NCBI GenBank assembly: GCA_003139975.1
Contig: PLHN01000526.1
Span: 1-25,303 of the forward strand
Source: Acidobacteriaceae bacterium
GTDB lineage: Bacteria > Acidobacteriota > Terriglobia > Terriglobales > Acidobacteriaceae
DNA length: 25,303 nucleotides
Reading direction: 5' to 3'
Below are positions 1 through 6,291 of the stretch, in pieces; the stretch's first letter is position 1; every line of letters begins with the position of its first letter. The notes below the pieces were generated by a model that was not told the origin of the DNA, ran no database searches, and saw only the letters and a list, made by a program, of their open reading frames with translations. Made by a program: the position numbers and the translations under genes.

Positions 1-122
1 CAGATGCCGCAGGCTTCGACCTTGACACGGACCTGCCCGTGCGTGGGCTCGGGAATGTTGCGTTCGACGAGTTCAAAATTTCCACCGGGCTTGCTTATCT
101 GGACGGCTTTCATGCGGGGCAT
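1..122 (-). CDS. Zinc-dependent alcohol dehydrogenase (MDR family), N-terminal fragment
   Basis: About 40 N-terminal residues are visible before the gene runs off the left edge. They read MPRMKAVQISKPGG, then an acidic stretch, then VRVKVEACGIC. This is the typical opening of medium-chain zinc alcohol dehydrogenases (GroES-like fold), with the Cys of the CGIC/CGVC motif as the usual first catalytic-zinc ligand. The start at 122 is preferred over the internal ATG at 113 because GAGG lies seven bases upstream of 122. The enzyme would oxidise an alcohol with NAD(P) in the cytosol; the substrate cannot be told from the fragment. The NAD-binding Rossmann domain is outside the window. Threonine dehydrogenase or quinone reductase relatives share this opening, so only the superfamily is secure. 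Confidence 0.8.
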   Translation of the reverse strand, partial: MPRMKAVQISKPGGNFELVERNIPEPTHGQVRVKVEACGI

Positions 123-279
123 GGATTTTCCTCATGAGTTTGGGATTGGAATTGATGCGCAAAGAAGGCAACGGGATACAGATGATTGTGGAGAGTGAAA
201 GGAATCAACTTTGCACGGTTATTTTGTGGATATGAACTCGGGTCAATGCATGCTATCGCGATTTTTCACCAGTTGACTT

Positions 280-672
280 TCATTCCTCTTCATCAGTAGA
301 AGAAGAGCTTTTTGAGAAGAACCTTTCTGCGAACCCCAAAGCTCCCGAGATGATTAGAAAATCCGCGATTCCGAGCGGCATCGTATAGAAAAGCGTAGGC
401 ACGTTTCCTTGGGGCCATCGAACCATAGGAATCAATGGAATGTGGAGCACCAATATAAAAGCGATGATCACCCAGAACCAGACACGTTTCCTTAAGTGCC
501 AGCGGATTTTGATCGCGAACATGACCATTCCTAAGACAATGCATGCTGCCAATGCCATATCCGCATTACTCAGGAAGGTGATGAGAAAGAACACAGGCGC
601 CAAGATGCCTCCAATTTTGAGGCCTGTGTAGTCGACAGGTTCCTTTTCCTTTGGTGGATCGTAGTCAAACAT
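280..672 (-). CDS. Small integral membrane protein, unknown function
   Basis: The product is 130 residues long from the ATG at 672. A hydrophilic head (MFDYDPPKEKEP) is followed by about four hydrophobic segments near residues 16-36, 38-57, 64-84 and 98-116, and a charged Ser/Asp/Glu tail. No catalytic motif or recognised family is visible. The frame stays open upstream to 714, but those extra 14 residues look non-coding and the MFDYDPP start puts a cytosolic head before the first membrane segment. The Shine-Dalgarno is weak (GTGAG). It is probably an inner-membrane protein. Its neighbours give no functional hint: the ADH downstream is 157 bases away, so co-transcription is uncertain. Confidence 0.65.
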   Translation of the reverse strand: MFDYDPPKEKEPVDYTGLKIGGILAPVFFLITFLSNADMALAACIVLGMVMFAIKIRWHLRKRVWFWVIIAFILVLHIPLIPMVRWPQGNVPTLFYTMPLGIADFLIISGALGFAERFFSKSSSSTDEEE

Positions 673-762
673 ACTCACTGGCAATTTTGTATGCCTGCAG
701 GGTTCGCCAGTCAATTGTCGGAATCAGCGGTAGCGCTCATAACGGCTCTTGCGAGCGCGCCG

Positions 763-981
763 TCATTTCTTCTTGGTCAACTTTCCCTCGAAGGAGTGTT
801 CGGGGCTTTGGCCGGGCTCGGGGAAATCGCTGTCGGCGCCTTCGACCAGTGGATTCTCGTCGCGGTGAGAAAGCTGGCCTCTCATGGAATTGTTTCCGGC
901 CTGGTTGCGTTCGTCGGGCTCGAGTGAGCCCTTTCCACGGTCGGCATCGTTGCGAAGATGATCGCTGGCGCTGCTGGGCAT
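763..981 (-). CDS. Small hydrophilic hypothetical protein (72 aa)
   Basis: A 72-residue, very hydrophilic protein rich in Ser, Asp, Glu, Asn and Gly, with no membrane segment or signal peptide and a basic KLTKKK end. The central part (GQLSHRDENPLVEGADSDFPEPG) is Pro- and acid-rich, suggesting a disordered protein. GAGAGG sits nine bases before the ATG, which supports translation. I do not recognise a named family, although short proteins with a DSDFPEPG-like segment seem familiar from acidobacterial genomes. It lies 90 bases upstream of the membrane protein on the same strand and could share its transcript. A plus-strand frame overlaps it but has poorer composition and no ribosome binding site. 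Confidence 0.5.
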   Translation of the reverse strand: MPSSASDHLRNDADRGKGSLEPDERNQAGNNSMRGQLSHRDENPLVEGADSDFPEPGQSPEHSFEGKLTKKK

Positions 982-1028
982 ATATGAAGACCTCTCGAAC
1001 TGCGCTCGTGGCGCAGATTATGTAGGCT

Positions 1029-1142
1029 GCTGTGGAAAAAGGAAATATTCGCGACCTCAGCGGCTAAAGCCGCTGACGAGAATGCGGCCCGGAACGCAGC
1101 GCTGAAGCGCTGCGCCACCCAAACCCAGAGCTTTTCCACAGC
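1029..1142. repeat. 114-bp element with 11-12 bp terminal inverted repeats
   Basis: The left end, GCTGTGGAAAAAG (1029-1041), is the reverse complement of the right end, CTTTTCCACAGC (1131-1142), apart from one extra A. The pair encloses the double-hairpin repeat at 1052-1120. Together they form a compact, MITE-like or REP-like unit. No coding capacity and no clear target-site duplication are visible. The name is descriptive; no family match was tested. Confidence 0.5.
1052..1120 (+). repeat. REP-like double-hairpin repeat, copy 1
   Basis: Two perfect hairpins lie in tandem: AGCGGC-TAAA-GCCGCT (1059-1074) and GCAGCGCT-GA-AGCGCTGC (1096-1113), followed by CGCCACCC. A second copy of the same 69-base length and orientation is at 2891-2959. 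By hand alignment 55 of 69 positions are identical. The second copy has lost part of the pairing in both hairpins. This is an interspersed palindromic repeat. Confidence 0.75.
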
Positions 1143-1228
1143 TACTCGCATTCAGGCTACGCTTTATGGCGAGCTTGAGCAACGGACTTTTTCTGTTGCC
1201 TGCGAGGGTTCGCGCGGGCTGTAAGTTG

Positions 1229-1257
1229 TTGTAATAGCAGCGATCGGGAAATTTTAT
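1229..1257 (+). promoter_or_regulatory. Weak candidate promoter for the HAD phosphatase gene
   Basis: TTGTAA (1229-1234) and TTTTAT (1252-1257) are separated by 17 bases. Each box matches the sigma-70 consensus at four of six positions. A start near 1264 would give a leader of about 30 bases. Position and spacing fit, but box quality is poor. Confidence 0.25.
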
Positions 1258-1292
1258 GGTCCATTAACGTGGGGTTGAATCTAAGATAGATC

Positions 1293-2132
1293 ATGGTTAA
1301 TAGAAACAGAAAGCACTATTTATTTGCGAGTGACTTCGATCAGACGTTGACCTTCAACGATAGCGGGTATGTCCTGAGCGAGTTGGTGGGCATTTCCACC
1401 GAAGAGTTCGAGCGCAAAATCAAGGGCATGGCGAAGCTGAACCTGGTGCAGCAAGGCGCCGAACTCTCCTACCTGTTGCTGCATGATCCTGAGTTTCGTA
1501 CGAAGGTGCGGCGCGACCATCTGCTCAAAGTGGGCAAACGCATTCGCCTGAAGGAAAACATCCAGCAGGTATATGAGATTCTGGACCAGCGCATTGACGG
1601 TTACCACTTTGACTTTTACGTGCTGTCGGCTGCGCCGGTGGAAGTGATTCAGTCGGCGCTGGAAGGGATTGTGCCGCAGGACCACATCTTCGGCACGGAA
1701 TTCAAATACAGCGCAACCGGAGAAATTGAGACGCTGGTGCGGGCGACGGCGGGCTACGGCAAAGTGGCTCGGCTGGAGCAGTTGAGCGGAGAGCTGGGCG
1801 TGCCGCTCGATCACGTCGTATATGTGGGTGATGGGAGTTCGGACATCCACGTGATGCTGCATGTGAACCGGCACGATGGATTTACCATTGCGGTGTCGGA
1901 ATCGAAACATGTGGCGCAGATTGCCAAGCGCACCGTCTTGAGCGACAACGCCCTGGCTACGCTGGTTCCGATCCTGGAGGAGATCGCCGGATGGTCGCGG
2001 CCCAAGATTCGCAGGCTATTCGAATCCTACGGATTCCTGATCCAGGGCTGGGAAAGCGTGCAGACCGATTGGGTCACGCTAAGGCCCAGCGGGCTGGCGG
2101 AGGAAAAAGCGGCCGCGGCGGACGCGGGGTGA
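1293..2132 (+). CDS. HAD-superfamily phosphatase (phosphoserine phosphatase-like)
   Basis: A 279-residue soluble protein with the full set of HAD motifs. Motif I is DFDQT at residues 14-18, with Asp14 the expected nucleophile and Asp16 the acid/base. Motif II is Ser112 in VLSAAP. The conserved Lys is probably Lys157. Motif III is GDGSSD at residues 179-184, which binds Mg2+. The helical insertion between motifs I and II (about residues 25-95) is a C1 cap as in the SerB/PSPase-like group. It would hydrolyse a small phosphomonoester; phosphoserine, pyridoxal phosphate and phosphosugar are all possible, so no symbol is given. The ATG at 1293 has only a weak purine-rich site upstream. The last 15 residues are Ala-rich and probably disordered. 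The DUF4252-like gene follows after 209 bases, too far to assume an operon. Confidence 0.85.
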   Translation: MVNRNRKHYLFASDFDQTLTFNDSGYVLSELVGISTEEFERKIKGMAKLNLVQQGAELSYLLLHDPEFRTKVRRDHLLKVGKRIRLKENIQQVYEILDQRIDGYHFDFYVLSAAPVEVIQSALEGIVPQDHIFGTEFKYSATGEIETLVRATAGYGKVARLEQLSGELGVPLDHVVYVGDGSSDIHVMLHVNRHDGFTIAVSESKHVAQIAKRTVLSDNALATLVPILEEIAGWSRPKIRRLFESYGFLIQGWESVQTDWVTLRPSGLAEEKAAAADAG

Positions 2133-2140
2133 GTTTCAGC

Positions 2141-2182
2141 CTAGAACGTCCGGGCCTGGAACGTCCGCGGCTAGAACCAGCG
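2141..2182 (+). repeat. 15-bp imperfect tandem repeat just after the HAD gene
   Basis: Two full units, CTAGAACGTCCGGGC (2141-2155) and CTGGAACGTCCGCGG (2156-2170), are followed by a decayed third beginning CTAGAACC (2171-2182). The array starts eight bases after the stop codon of the HAD gene. Confidence 0.6.
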
Positions 2183-2223
2183 AGCAACTAATTTTCGTCT
2201 AGCGGGTTCATATTGGCCGAGGG

Positions 2224-2241
2224 CTGCGCCTTGTGGCGCAG
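2224..2241. repeat. Hairpin between the HAD and DUF4252-like genes
   Basis: CTGCGCC (2224-2230), loop TTGT, and GGCGCAG (2235-2241) form a perfect 7-bp stem. No T-run follows, so it is not a standard terminator. It resembles the CGCTGCGCCAC arm of the REP-like repeats nearby and may be a relic of one. Confidence 0.45.
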
Positions 2242-2341
2242 GGACGAAGTCCTGTCTGGCTCAGGAAAGAACATGAACCACGGAGCACACAGAGGCCCCC
2301 TGGGCTGGTCAGAATTTCCGGAATGATGTGAGGCGCTCTAT

Positions 2342-2890
2342 ATGAAGCTTTTCCGCATTGTTGGTCTTCTTCTAGTTGGTATTTCCGTGGCTCAATTCAG
2401 CCAGGCACAGCTTCAGCCCCCGCCAGCTGTTCCCCAGGGCATTGATGCATTGCGGCAGATGGCGTCTTCGAAAACCGAGTTCACGCTTGACCACTCGATG
2501 CTGGTGTTCGCGTCGAAACTGGACCCAGGGGATGAAGATCTGCGGCGCGTGATTGCGGGGATCAGCGGAGTCTCGGTACACAACTTCCGGTTTCCCAGGC
2601 CGTGGATGTACGACCCTGCTGTCGTCAACTCGGTAAAGGATGATTACCACACGGGCGGATGGAAGCAACTTGTGAACCAGCAGAAGGGCGAAGCAGGGAT
2701 GACCGACGTCTGGGTGCGACTCGAGAATAATGCGGTGAGCAACGTGGCGATGCTGTTCGCCCGCGCGAACGAGGTCGACTATATCCTGGTTTCGGGATCG
2801 ATCAGCCCGCTGGACCTGTCGCATCTGGGGGGGCACTTTGGCATCCCGAAGATCGAGGGCGGAGTGATGGTGCCGAGTGACCGGAAGTGA
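2342..2890 (+). CDS. Secreted DUF4252-like protein
   Basis: A 182-residue protein with a clear signal peptide (MKLFRIVGLLLVGISVAQFSQA, cleavage near residue 22) and no further membrane segment, so probably periplasmic or exported. The body resembles the DUF4252 family: a helix-strand layout with a segment VWVRLENNAVSNVAMLF, then VDYILVSGSISPLDLSHLGGHFGIP, the typical conserved end of that family. Its function is unknown. Family assignment is from memory of this C-terminal motif. The start is supported by GAGG eight bases upstream of the ATG. A palindromic repeat copy begins directly at the stop codon (2891), so the transcript probably carries it in its 3' end. Confidence 0.75.
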   Translation: MKLFRIVGLLLVGISVAQFSQAQLQPPPAVPQGIDALRQMASSKTEFTLDHSMLVFASKLDPGDEDLRRVIAGISGVSVHNFRFPRPWMYDPAVVNSVKDDYHTGGWKQLVNQQKGEAGMTDVWVRLENNAVSNVAMLFARANEVDYILVSGSISPLDLSHLGGHFGIPKIEGGVMVPSDRK

Positions 2891-2959
2891 CGACCTCAGC
2901 TCCTAAAGCCGCTAATGAAAATGCTGATCTAATCGCAGCGCTGAAGCTCTGGGCTACCC
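2891..2959 (+). repeat. REP-like double-hairpin repeat, copy 2 (degraded)
   Basis: This is the same 69-base unit as 1052-1120, in the same orientation, sharing CGACCTCAGC at the left end, CTAAAGCCGCT, CGCAGCGCTGAAGC and ACCC at the right end. Both hairpins carry mismatches here. It lies between the convergent DUF4252-like gene (+) and cpoB (-). Confidence 0.7.
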
Positions 2960-2999
2960 GTTCCTCCGTCCCAAACCGCCACGATCTTCAAGCAAGCTC

Positions 3000-3842
3000 T
3001 TAGCGGGTTCTAGGAGCGGCTCCAATCTTTCTCAGCTTCTCGCGTGCCTGGATGGCCTCGTTAGTCTTGGGATAGCGCTGAATGACGTGCTTCAACTCCT
3101 GCGCGCCTTCGTCTTGCTTGCCGAGTTCGATCAGGGCGAATCCTTTTCTTAGCTGTGCAGCCGAGGCCTTCGTTCCGCTGGGAAAATTTTGCAGCACAAG
3201 ATCGTAGTTGGTAACGGCCTTTTGAAAATCGCCCGCCTTGTACGAAATTTCTCCCAGATAAAAATAAGCGTTCCCGGCCAGATCGGTGTTGGGGTAAAAC
3301 TTAATGTAATCGCCGAATTCCTGGGTCGCCAGGTCGTTGTTCCCGCCGTTGTAATCGCGCAAGGCATTGTTATAGAGCACGTCGGGCGCCGGGGCCTGTG
3401 CCATAGCTTGCGCCTGCTGCTGCGCTTGCGCCTGCGACGCGGCCATGGATTGCTGCGCCGACTGCATGTCTTCAAACTGCTTGCTCAGCTTCGCGAGACG
3501 GACTTTGAGTTCGTCCATGGTGTCGTTGAGTGCCTGGATCTGGCCAGAAATCTGGTCGACCTGGGCGGCGCGATCGGCCTGCTGCTTGTTGAGCGAGGTC
3601 TCGAGGCCTTCAATGGCCGTGCTCACCTTGTTGGCAGCGTCGGTATTCTTCTCGAGCAGATTCCGCATGATACCCATGCGCTCGTCGAAGGACTGCTTCA
3701 TCTGGGTCATCTGCTGCTGCAGTTGCGTGACCTGGGTTTGCAGTTCGATGATGTCCTTGCTGGTGGCGAAGGCGGGAGCGGACATGAGAGAAACGATGGC
3801 GACGGAAACGATGAGCGCAAGTACAAGACGATTCGATTTCAT
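3000..3842 (-). CDS. cpoB: Cell division coordinator CpoB / YbgF, Tol-Pal accessory protein
   Basis: A 280-residue periplasmic protein. It has a signal peptide (residues 1-26, ending APAFA), a long coiled coil with Gln-rich heptads (about 30-130), an Ala/Gln linker (130-152), and a C-terminal TPR domain (155-275) with typical repeats such as AYFYLGEISYKAGDFQKAV. This is the CpoB/YbgF architecture: N-terminal trimerising coil plus TPR module. In E. coli it interacts with TolA and PBP1B to link outer-membrane constriction and septal peptidoglycan synthesis. The ATG at 3842 is chosen over a longer frame to 3956 because it begins the signal peptide and has AGGG six bases upstream. It is the last gene of the tol operon, 68 bases after pal, with a strong hairpin in the gap. 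Confidence 0.92.
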   Translation of the reverse strand: MKSNRLVLALIVSVAIVSLMSAPAFATSKDIIELQTQVTQLQQQMTQMKQSFDERMGIMRNLLEKNTDAANKVSTAIEGLETSLNKQQADRAAQVDQISGQIQALNDTMDELKVRLAKLSKQFEDMQSAQQSMAASQAQAQQQAQAMAQAPAPDVLYNNALRDYNGGNNDLATQEFGDYIKFYPNTDLAGNAYFYLGEISYKAGDFQKAVTNYDLVLQNFPSGTKASAAQLRKGFALIELGKQDEGAQELKHVIQRYPKTNEAIQAREKLRKIGAAPRTR

Positions 3843-3876
3843 AGTTGCCCTGTGCAGAGATTTTCGTATCGGTGCC

Positions 3877-3899
3877 GGGACGGGGCTCAGCCCCGTCCC
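3877..3899. repeat. Perfect 10-bp-stem hairpin between pal and cpoB
   Basis: GGGACGGGGC (3877-3886), loop TCA, and GCCCCGTCCC (3890-3899) form a perfect stem of almost pure GC. It sits between the pal stop and the cpoB start, with no T-run in the direction of transcription. It could attenuate or protect the mRNA. Equally, it looks like an interspersed palindromic repeat. Confidence 0.75.
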
Positions 3900-3910
3900 C
3901 ACACAACTTG

Positions 3911-4648
3911 CTATTTCTCGTAGACCATGTGGCCGCGGCGATTTTGCTGCCAGCAACTCTCGTTCGATTGCGTACAGAACGGCTTCTCCTTGCCGTAGCT
4001 GTAGGTCTTGATGCGATCACCCGCGACTCCGGCCTGCACCAGCCCATTTTTCACGGCATCGGCACGGCTGGTACCGAGCGCCAGATTGTATTCCGTCGAG
4101 CCGCGCTCATCGCAGTAGCCTTCGACGGTGATGTGAATGCTCGCATGCTGTTGCAGGAACTGCGCGTCTCCCTGAAGAGCGGACTGCTGATCGGGTGCGA
4201 TGTCGGACTTGTCATAGGCGAAGTAAATGTCCTTCACATTCTTTGCGAAAAGCTCCTGTTCGGTGAGGTTCTCGGCTGCGGGTTGTTCGGGCGGAGGCGC
4301 TGCGCTGACGGTGACGCGCGCAGTCGCATCCTGCGTGCCGCCTGCACCCTTGGCAATCAGATGGTAAGTGGTCGACGTGGCCGGTGAAACCTGCCGCGAG
4401 CCGCTGCCGTCGACAGGCCCGATGCCGTCAATGCTGACGTCGCTAGCGCCGGTGGTCTGCCACGTGAGAGTCGTGGACTCACCCGCGTTGATCGTGTTGG
4501 GATTCGCCGCGAGCGATGCGGTGGGCGCCTGCGCCGTTGGCGCCGCCGGTGGCGGTGGCGGTGGCAATTTCTTTGCGCACGCACCCAGGAACATCATCGT
4601 GCCAAGTGCGAATACGAGAAGGCTCCACGTCCTCATCTGATGCTTCAC
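3911..4648 (-). CDS. pal: Peptidoglycan-associated lipoprotein Pal, with an extra Ig-like domain
   Basis: A 245-residue outer-membrane lipoprotein. The signal peptide ends in the lipobox FLGAC, with Cys24 to be lipidated. A Pro/Ala-rich linker follows (29-45), then an Ig-like/bacterial beta-sandwich region (about 46-116, with SLAANPNTINAGESTTLTW), then the OmpA-like peptidoglycan-binding domain (about 138-243) with FAYDKSDI, GYCDERGSTEYNLALG and NRRGHMVYEK. E. coli Pal is about 170 residues and lacks the Ig-like part. The start is a GTG at 4648 with GGAGG five bases upstream; the in-frame ATG at 4636 would put the same site 17 bases away. Two Cys in the C-terminal region (residues 225 and 232) might form a disulfide. 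Pal anchors the outer membrane to peptidoglycan and is partnered by TolB upstream. Confidence 0.95.
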   Translation of the reverse strand: MKHQMRTWSLLVFALGTMMFLGACAKKLPPPPPPAAPTAQAPTASLAANPNTINAGESTTLTWQTTGASDVSIDGIGPVDGSGSRQVSPATSTTYHLIAKGAGGTQDATARVTVSAAPPPEQPAAENLTEQELFAKNVKDIYFAYDKSDIAPDQQSALQGDAQFLQQHASIHITVEGYCDERGSTEYNLALGTSRADAVKNGLVQAGVAGDRIKTYSYGKEKPFCTQSNESCWQQNRRGHMVYEK

Positions 4649-4653
4649 TGATT

Positions 4654-4658
4654 CCTCC
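4654..4658 (-). promoter_or_regulatory. Shine-Dalgarno site that sets the GTG start of pal
   Basis: GGAGG on the minus strand, five bases before the GTG at 4648. Spacing excludes the ATG twelve bases further in. Confidence 0.7.
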
Positions 4659-4744
4659 GATTTTTCCGTGCGCCCGGATGGTTTTAGAGATTGGCGGCTG
4701 GGCGCACATGCTGGCCGGCCGCATGTCTCGTGAAACTTGCGAGT

Positions 4745-4812
4745 CCCTCAGGGGCTAAAGCCCCAGTCGTTCTTGGCATCGCGACGGCCCGGCTAAAGCC
4801 GTGCCCTTTCAA
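4745..4812. repeat. Interspersed palindromic repeat in the tolB-pal gap
   Basis: Two hairpins share a GGCTAAAGCC core: GGGGCTAAAGCCCC (4751-4764) and CGGCTAAAGCCG (4790-4801), the second followed by TGCCCTTTCAAAA. The layout (CCTCA, palindrome, about 25 bases, second palindrome, TGCCCTTTC) is familiar to me as a repeated intergenic element of acidobacterial genomes. It sits inside the tol operon, so it is transcribed between tolB and pal. Confidence 0.65.
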
Positions 4813-4832
4813 AACTGATCCAGACATCACTC

Positions 4833-6176
4833 CTACTTCCAACTCCAGTTGGCCTGCGTGTTGTTGCCTTTAAATGTTAGCTGCTTCACATTGGTGCCGT
4901 CGGCCAGCATGGTGAATATCTGGTCGGTTCCGGTGCGATGCGATTGAAAGATAATGTGCCTCCCGTCGGGCGACCAGCACGGGAAATCGTTGCGTCCGGC
5001 ATCGTGCGTAAGCTGCACCCACTGCTTGCTGGCAACATCCATCAGATAGAGATCGTTGGCGCCGGGCTCGCCCGGACCGTACTTGCGCATCCAGGAAAAC
5101 GTCAGGAACTGGCCGTTCGGCGACCAGTTCGGTGAAACCGCATAGCCCTGGTCGGTGATGCGCTGCACGTTCGTGCCGTCGGCTTCCATGGTGTAAATCT
5201 GAGGCAGGCCGGTGCGCCCGCTGACGAAAGCAATCTGCGACCCGGTCTTGCGATTCCACGTGGGAGAAACGTCCGGACCCTGATCGTTGGTGAGGCGGCG
5301 CGCGTTTCCGCCCGAGCCATCGATTGCAAAAATGTTCGGATAGCCGTTGCGCGAGGATGAAAACGCGATTTTGCCGTCGGGTGACCATGATGGAGAAAGA
5401 TTCATGCCTCCGAAACGCGGGAACGCCACCATGCGGTTGAGATCGAAAGAATACATCAGGATTTCCCACCCGCTCTTGGTGGCGGAGCTGAAGGCGAGGC
5501 GCGAGCCGTCAGGCGAAATGCGCGGCGAAAGCGAGATGCTGCCGAGGTGCGTGAGTTGGGCTTGGTTGGCGCCGTCGTAATCCATCATCCAGATTTCTTT
5601 GTGGCCGCTGCGGTCGCTGACGAAATAGATTTTGCTTTCGGCGATGCCGTTGATGCCTCCGCCAAGGCGGAAGATGATTTCGTCGGCGAATTTGTGCGCG
5701 ATCATGCGGACCGCGTCGGCGGTGGCTGAGTCGCTGTATTGCTTGCCGAGGACCTGCGGCGAGGCCTGATTCTTGAGATCGTAGAGCCAGCCCTGTACGG
5801 TGACTTTGTCGGCAGCAGCGCCCAAGTTGCCGAAGGCGAGCATGGAGGCATTGGGCGGAGGCGAATTCCAGGCGGCGGAGTTCACCTCGGAGGGCTGGCC
5901 GGGAACTTGCAGCGGATGAAAACTCTTTGAGACCAGATCGAAAATACCGGCGTTGTCGAGGTCGTTGGTGAGCGTGTCGTTGAAGGTCTTGAGCAGGTCG
6001 ACGTTTTTTGGGTCCTGCGTGGACGATTTGAAGTCGGCAGCGGCGAGGCGGACTTTTTCGACGCCCAAGCCGGTTCCGGTGCGAATCCAATCCTGGGCGG
6101 AGACGGTGGTGGCCGATGCGAGAAGCAGGGCCACGGCCCAGATGAAGCGGCGGCCGAGTTGGAATGCATTGCTCAA
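4833..6176 (-). CDS. tolB: Tol-Pal system beta-propeller protein TolB
   Basis: A 447-residue periplasmic protein with a signal peptide ending TVSAQ (about 1-28). An N-terminal TolB domain (about 30-165) contains the DFKS, NDLDNAGIFDLVS and WLYDLKNQ-type segments. A six-bladed PD40 propeller follows (about 185-445), with repeated motifs such as SPDGSRLAFSS, SPDGKIAFSS and SPDGRHIIFQS. Family length is about 430. TolB binds Pal and the TolA/TonB side and couples the inner-membrane motor to the outer membrane. No ATG is available at the expected N-terminus. The start is a TTG at 6176 with GGAG six bases upstream. The preceding gene ends 115 bases upstream and pal follows after 184 bases, both gaps holding repeat sequences. 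Confidence 0.95.
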   Translation of the reverse strand: MSNAFQLGRRFIWAVALLLASATTVSAQDWIRTGTGLGVEKVRLAAADFKSSTQDPKNVDLLKTFNDTLTNDLDNAGIFDLVSKSFHPLQVPGQPSEVNSAAWNSPPPNASMLAFGNLGAAADKVTVQGWLYDLKNQASPQVLGKQYSDSATADAVRMIAHKFADEIIFRLGGGINGIAESKIYFVSDRSGHKEIWMMDYDGANQAQLTHLGSISLSPRISPDGSRLAFSSATKSGWEILMYSFDLNRMVAFPRFGGMNLSPSWSPDGKIAFSSSRNGYPNIFAIDGSGGNARRLTNDQGPDVSPTWNRKTGSQIAFVSGRTGLPQIYTMEADGTNVQRITDQGYAVSPNWSPNGQFLTFSWMRKYGPGEPGANDLYLMDVASKQWVQLTHDAGRNDFPCWSPDGRHIIFQSHRTGTDQIFTMLADGTNVKQLTFKGNNTQANWSWK

Positions 6177-6226
6177 TGTTTACTCCCTAAACCGTCGTTC
6201 GCTGTTCGTCCTTCGTCGGTCGCCAG

Positions 6227-6245
6227 CTTCGCTCGGAATGACAAG
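6227..6245 (-). repeat. Short interspersed repeat core in the tolA-tolB gap
   Basis: On the minus strand this reads CTTGTCATTCCGAGCGAAG, one form of the TGTCATYCYGAGCGAAG motif seen between genes in many bacterial genomes. The following bases (CTGGCGACCGACGAAGG) look like a decayed continuation. It lies in the transcribed 115-base gap upstream of tolB. Confidence 0.5.
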
Positions 6246-6291
6246 CTTTCTACGGGCTTGCCAAAATGAACCAACGACTGACGACCAACGC

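Larger units (their letters stand above)
982..1292. other. 311-bp divergent intergenic region
   Basis: This gap separates the leftward small gene from the rightward HAD phosphatase gene. It contains a 69-bp palindromic repeat (1052-1120) enclosed by a longer inverted repeat (1029-1142), both listed separately, and a weak candidate promoter for the phosphatase gene. No convincing ORF or RNA gene is visible. Confidence 0.6.

Noticed and set aside
651..1025. Plus-strand frame of 124 codons across the two small hypothetical genes.
   Set aside because: It overlaps two better supported minus-strand genes, has many Arg/Cys and no ribosome binding site.
3189..3923. Long plus-strand open frame opposite cpoB (244 codons).
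   Set aside because: It is antisense to a clear CpoB with signal peptide, coiled coil and TPR. It arises from GC-rich codon structure and has unnatural Leu/Arg/His-rich composition.
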